From Gymnopus androsaceus JB14 (lineage: Eukaryota; Basidiomycota; Agaricomycetes; Agaricales; Omphalotaceae), in assembly GCA_009733575.1 (NCBI GenBank), contig ML769402.1, positions 98,735 to 162,734 on the forward strand: a DNA stretch of 64,000 nt, in the 5' to 3' direction. Below the pieces are notes generated by a model, which saw only the letters and a list, made by a program, of their open reading frames with translations, had not been told where the DNA came from and did no database searches. This document shows positions 62,158 to 64,000 of this stretch, in pieces. Within the stretch, counting starts at the first letter, position 1; every line of letters starts with the position of its first letter. The translations under genes were made by a program, and so were the position numbers.

Positions 62158-63428
62158 GATGGGTAACGGTATCGGTGCCATATTACTGTCCTGGTGGTCA
62201 GATATGTGGATTGGGTTCGCTCTTCGTGGCCAAGAAGAGACCAAGAAGAACGGCGTTTCTGTGCTCGGGATCGAGAGCAACTGCTTTGCCGTGGAGATGT
62301 TCCAAGGATTTTTTTTTGGCTCCAGTTCACGACGAAATATTCATCTGACTGTTTCTAGTCAATTCTATTGCTTTAAACGACGAAGAAAGACACTCAGTTC
62401 CTTGTGGTATCGGATAGAGAAATCGTATTCAACAAATCGGAGATGGCAGTTCCCCGAATCAGCCAGCGAATGAAGTATAGATCTTGTTACTCACTAGCTC
62501 GTCTTCTGTCTCCGGAAGCACATAACAGTGCTGCAAAGCGCTCCATTTGCCACAAATAACACAGCGCAGAATTCCTCGAAAGATATCCCTGCTATCATGG
62601 CAAGGCTGACATGAAATGCTGCGGTGGTGGAGGAAACACTCTGAGAAGGTACTGGCACCCTTGGTTCACCCTAGTGGTGCGCTGCGGGCTGTCCGTTTAA
62701 TGCGTTCGAGTTTGAAAGTCTTTCGCTGGGAAAAAGTGTGTTGCAGAATGCCCCTCATGCCCCGGGGCATTTGGGGCATATATCCCCCAATATGCCCCGG
62801 GAGACCAGAAGTAAAATAATATTTATGGGACTCTTACGGGGCGCCATCCGCTGCGCGGGGCTTTCTCTTTCTCCCTTTCTTTCTTTATTTGGGGGTATCC
62901 TTATTAATATTAACTCTGATTGCGGCGCCGGCCGCGACGGCCACTGCGTGGAGCACTGGTGGAAACTACGTTTCCCACCCTTTGTGCTGCCGCGAGCCCA
63001 CTGCGCGGGGTTTCCTTTTCTTCTCTTCCGGACTAAACCGGCGGGAACGGATCGAGCTCAGGACATACGGGGCATATGAGGCATATGTGATTGGGGCATT
63101 TCATGGTGTACAGTCTTAAGGGAGAGGACTGCCAACCCTGCATGGCAGTTCCCACAATCCAAACATGGTGGCAGAATGTACTTGGTTGTTATAAGCAAAT
63201 TCAGCTGTGGGTAACCATTCATGCCAGTTGGACTGGTGATAGACTGATAGTTGATAAACAAATGAAGATAGTGTTCAGTTTCTTGGTTTGTTTGTTCAGT
63301 TTGTCCATTGGTTTGTGGATGATATGCTGTGGTGAAATTCACTTCGATTCTGAGTTGTTTATAGAGTTCTTTCATGAACCCAGAATGGAATTGTGGACCT
63401 CAATCATGAACAATCTTTTGGAAAAGTC
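62158..63428. mobile_element. Transposon block S2 (with MITE-like insert and integrase C-terminal part)
   Basis: Second copy of S1, more than 97% identical by eye and with few indels, unlike R2. It contains the MITE-like insert at about 62748-63103. The minus-strand integrase frame 63375-63058 (MKELYKQLRIEVNFTTAYHP, QTNGQTEQTNQETEHYL) is better preserved than in S1. It lacks the roughly 90 bp that precede H1 in S1. Confidence 0.75.
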
Positions 63429-63741
63429 GGTCACCTAGTCCTCTTAGGCAACCTGAGGCATCCTAGTTGGCCCAGGAAAAAGGGTAAAACTTTGGACACC
63501 TCAGGTATCCTAGTCATCCTAGGTGTCCTGGGATATCCTGAGGGTGTCCTGGGGCATCCTAGGATAGAACCTTTATCCTAGGATGCCCCAGGATGCCCCA
63601 GGATACCCCAGGATATCCCAGGACACCTAGGATGACTAGGATACCTGAGGTGTCCAAATTTTTACCCTTTTTCCTGGGCCAACTAGGATGCCTCAGGTTG
63701 CCTAAGAGGACTAGGTGACCTTAGATCCTCCTGGGCCCAAA
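63429..63741. repeat. Hairpin (foldback) element H3
   Basis: Same hairpin as H1, but the left arm begins at ggtcacctag, missing about 28 outer bases that the right arm still has. The inverted repeat proper is 63429-63720, and the unpaired right tail ends gggcccaaaacag. Confidence 0.88.
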
Positions 63742-64000
63742 ACAGTTTTTTCTGATGGAACAAGTCTAATTTGCTTTGTATAGTGATCAGTGAATACTGC
63801 TATAGCATCAAATCCTCTGGCTTCTGGTAGCTTTCCAATTAAGTCTACTCCAACAAATTCCCAGGGTCCGGATGGTTTGTTTTGATGAATTTTCATGGCT
63901 TGGCACTTCTCACATCCTTTTATGTACATTCGGATGTCATTTCTGATTCCTGGCCACCAATAGCTACAAGTAACCAGTTCCCACATTTTGTATTGACCCA
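63742..64000 (-). pseudogene. Ty3/Gypsy integrase, start of a third unit R3 (cut by window end)
   Basis: The minus strand reads MWELVTCSYWWPGIRNDIRM, CEKCQAMKIHQNKPSGPWEF and FDAIAVFTDHYTKQIRLVPS, identical to R1. The array therefore continues beyond the window. Confidence 0.8.

Overview
The window is nuclear DNA of a mushroom-forming basidiomycete (Agaricomycetes, probably Agaricales). The evidence is genes cut by many short introns (about 45-65 bp, GT-AG with a few GC-AG), tightly packed head-to-head gene pairs, and lineage-typical families (Ser-rich double-psi beta-barrel secreted proteins, F-box/LRR-like families, an Agaricomycete DDE transposase). I cannot name the species.

Layout. 1-2189: 3' two-thirds of COG3 (Golgi tethering complex). 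2436-12503: two related secreted barrel proteins about 9 kb apart, with three damaged copies of a SAM methyltransferase between them. 12691-21777: housekeeping block of SERCA-type Ca2+ ATPase, SIP5 RING protein and an arrestin-like protein. 21985-27700: a tandemly duplicated SLC35F6-like transporter, the copies separated by transposon-derived DNA with a TIR element. 28111-39575: a duplicated block of F-box gene plus divergent kinase-like gene, with a small secreted beta-sandwich protein between the copies. 39743-46732: compact conserved block of ribosome-associated Hsp70 (SSB type), mitochondrial uS2m (MRP4), anthranilate synthase I (TRP2) and SHQ1, arranged as two divergent pairs. 46950-64000: a nested transposon array.

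The array has the order S1-H1-R1-H2-R2-S2-H3-R3. S holds the C-terminal part of a Ty3/Gypsy integrase and a GC-rich MITE-like insert. H is a roughly 350 bp near-perfect hairpin element sitting inside the Gypsy integrase. R is a roughly 6.1 kb unit with Gypsy RT/RNaseH/integrase, a small plus-strand ORF and a convergent DDE transposase. That transposase gene is split by a 1.1 kb solo LTR with a 5 bp target duplication. Nonsense codons in R are almost all TGA or TAA where the families have CGA or CAA, as expected from C-to-T decay of methylated or RIP-like targeted repeats.

Two cautions. Several otherwise convincing single-copy genes (SERCA, arrestin, SHQ1) need single-base frameshifts to be read, nearly all of them extra bases. 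The second 6 kb unit differs from the first mainly by single-base indels. Both patterns look like residual long-read assembly error, though genuine decay is possible for the methyltransferase and kinase copies.
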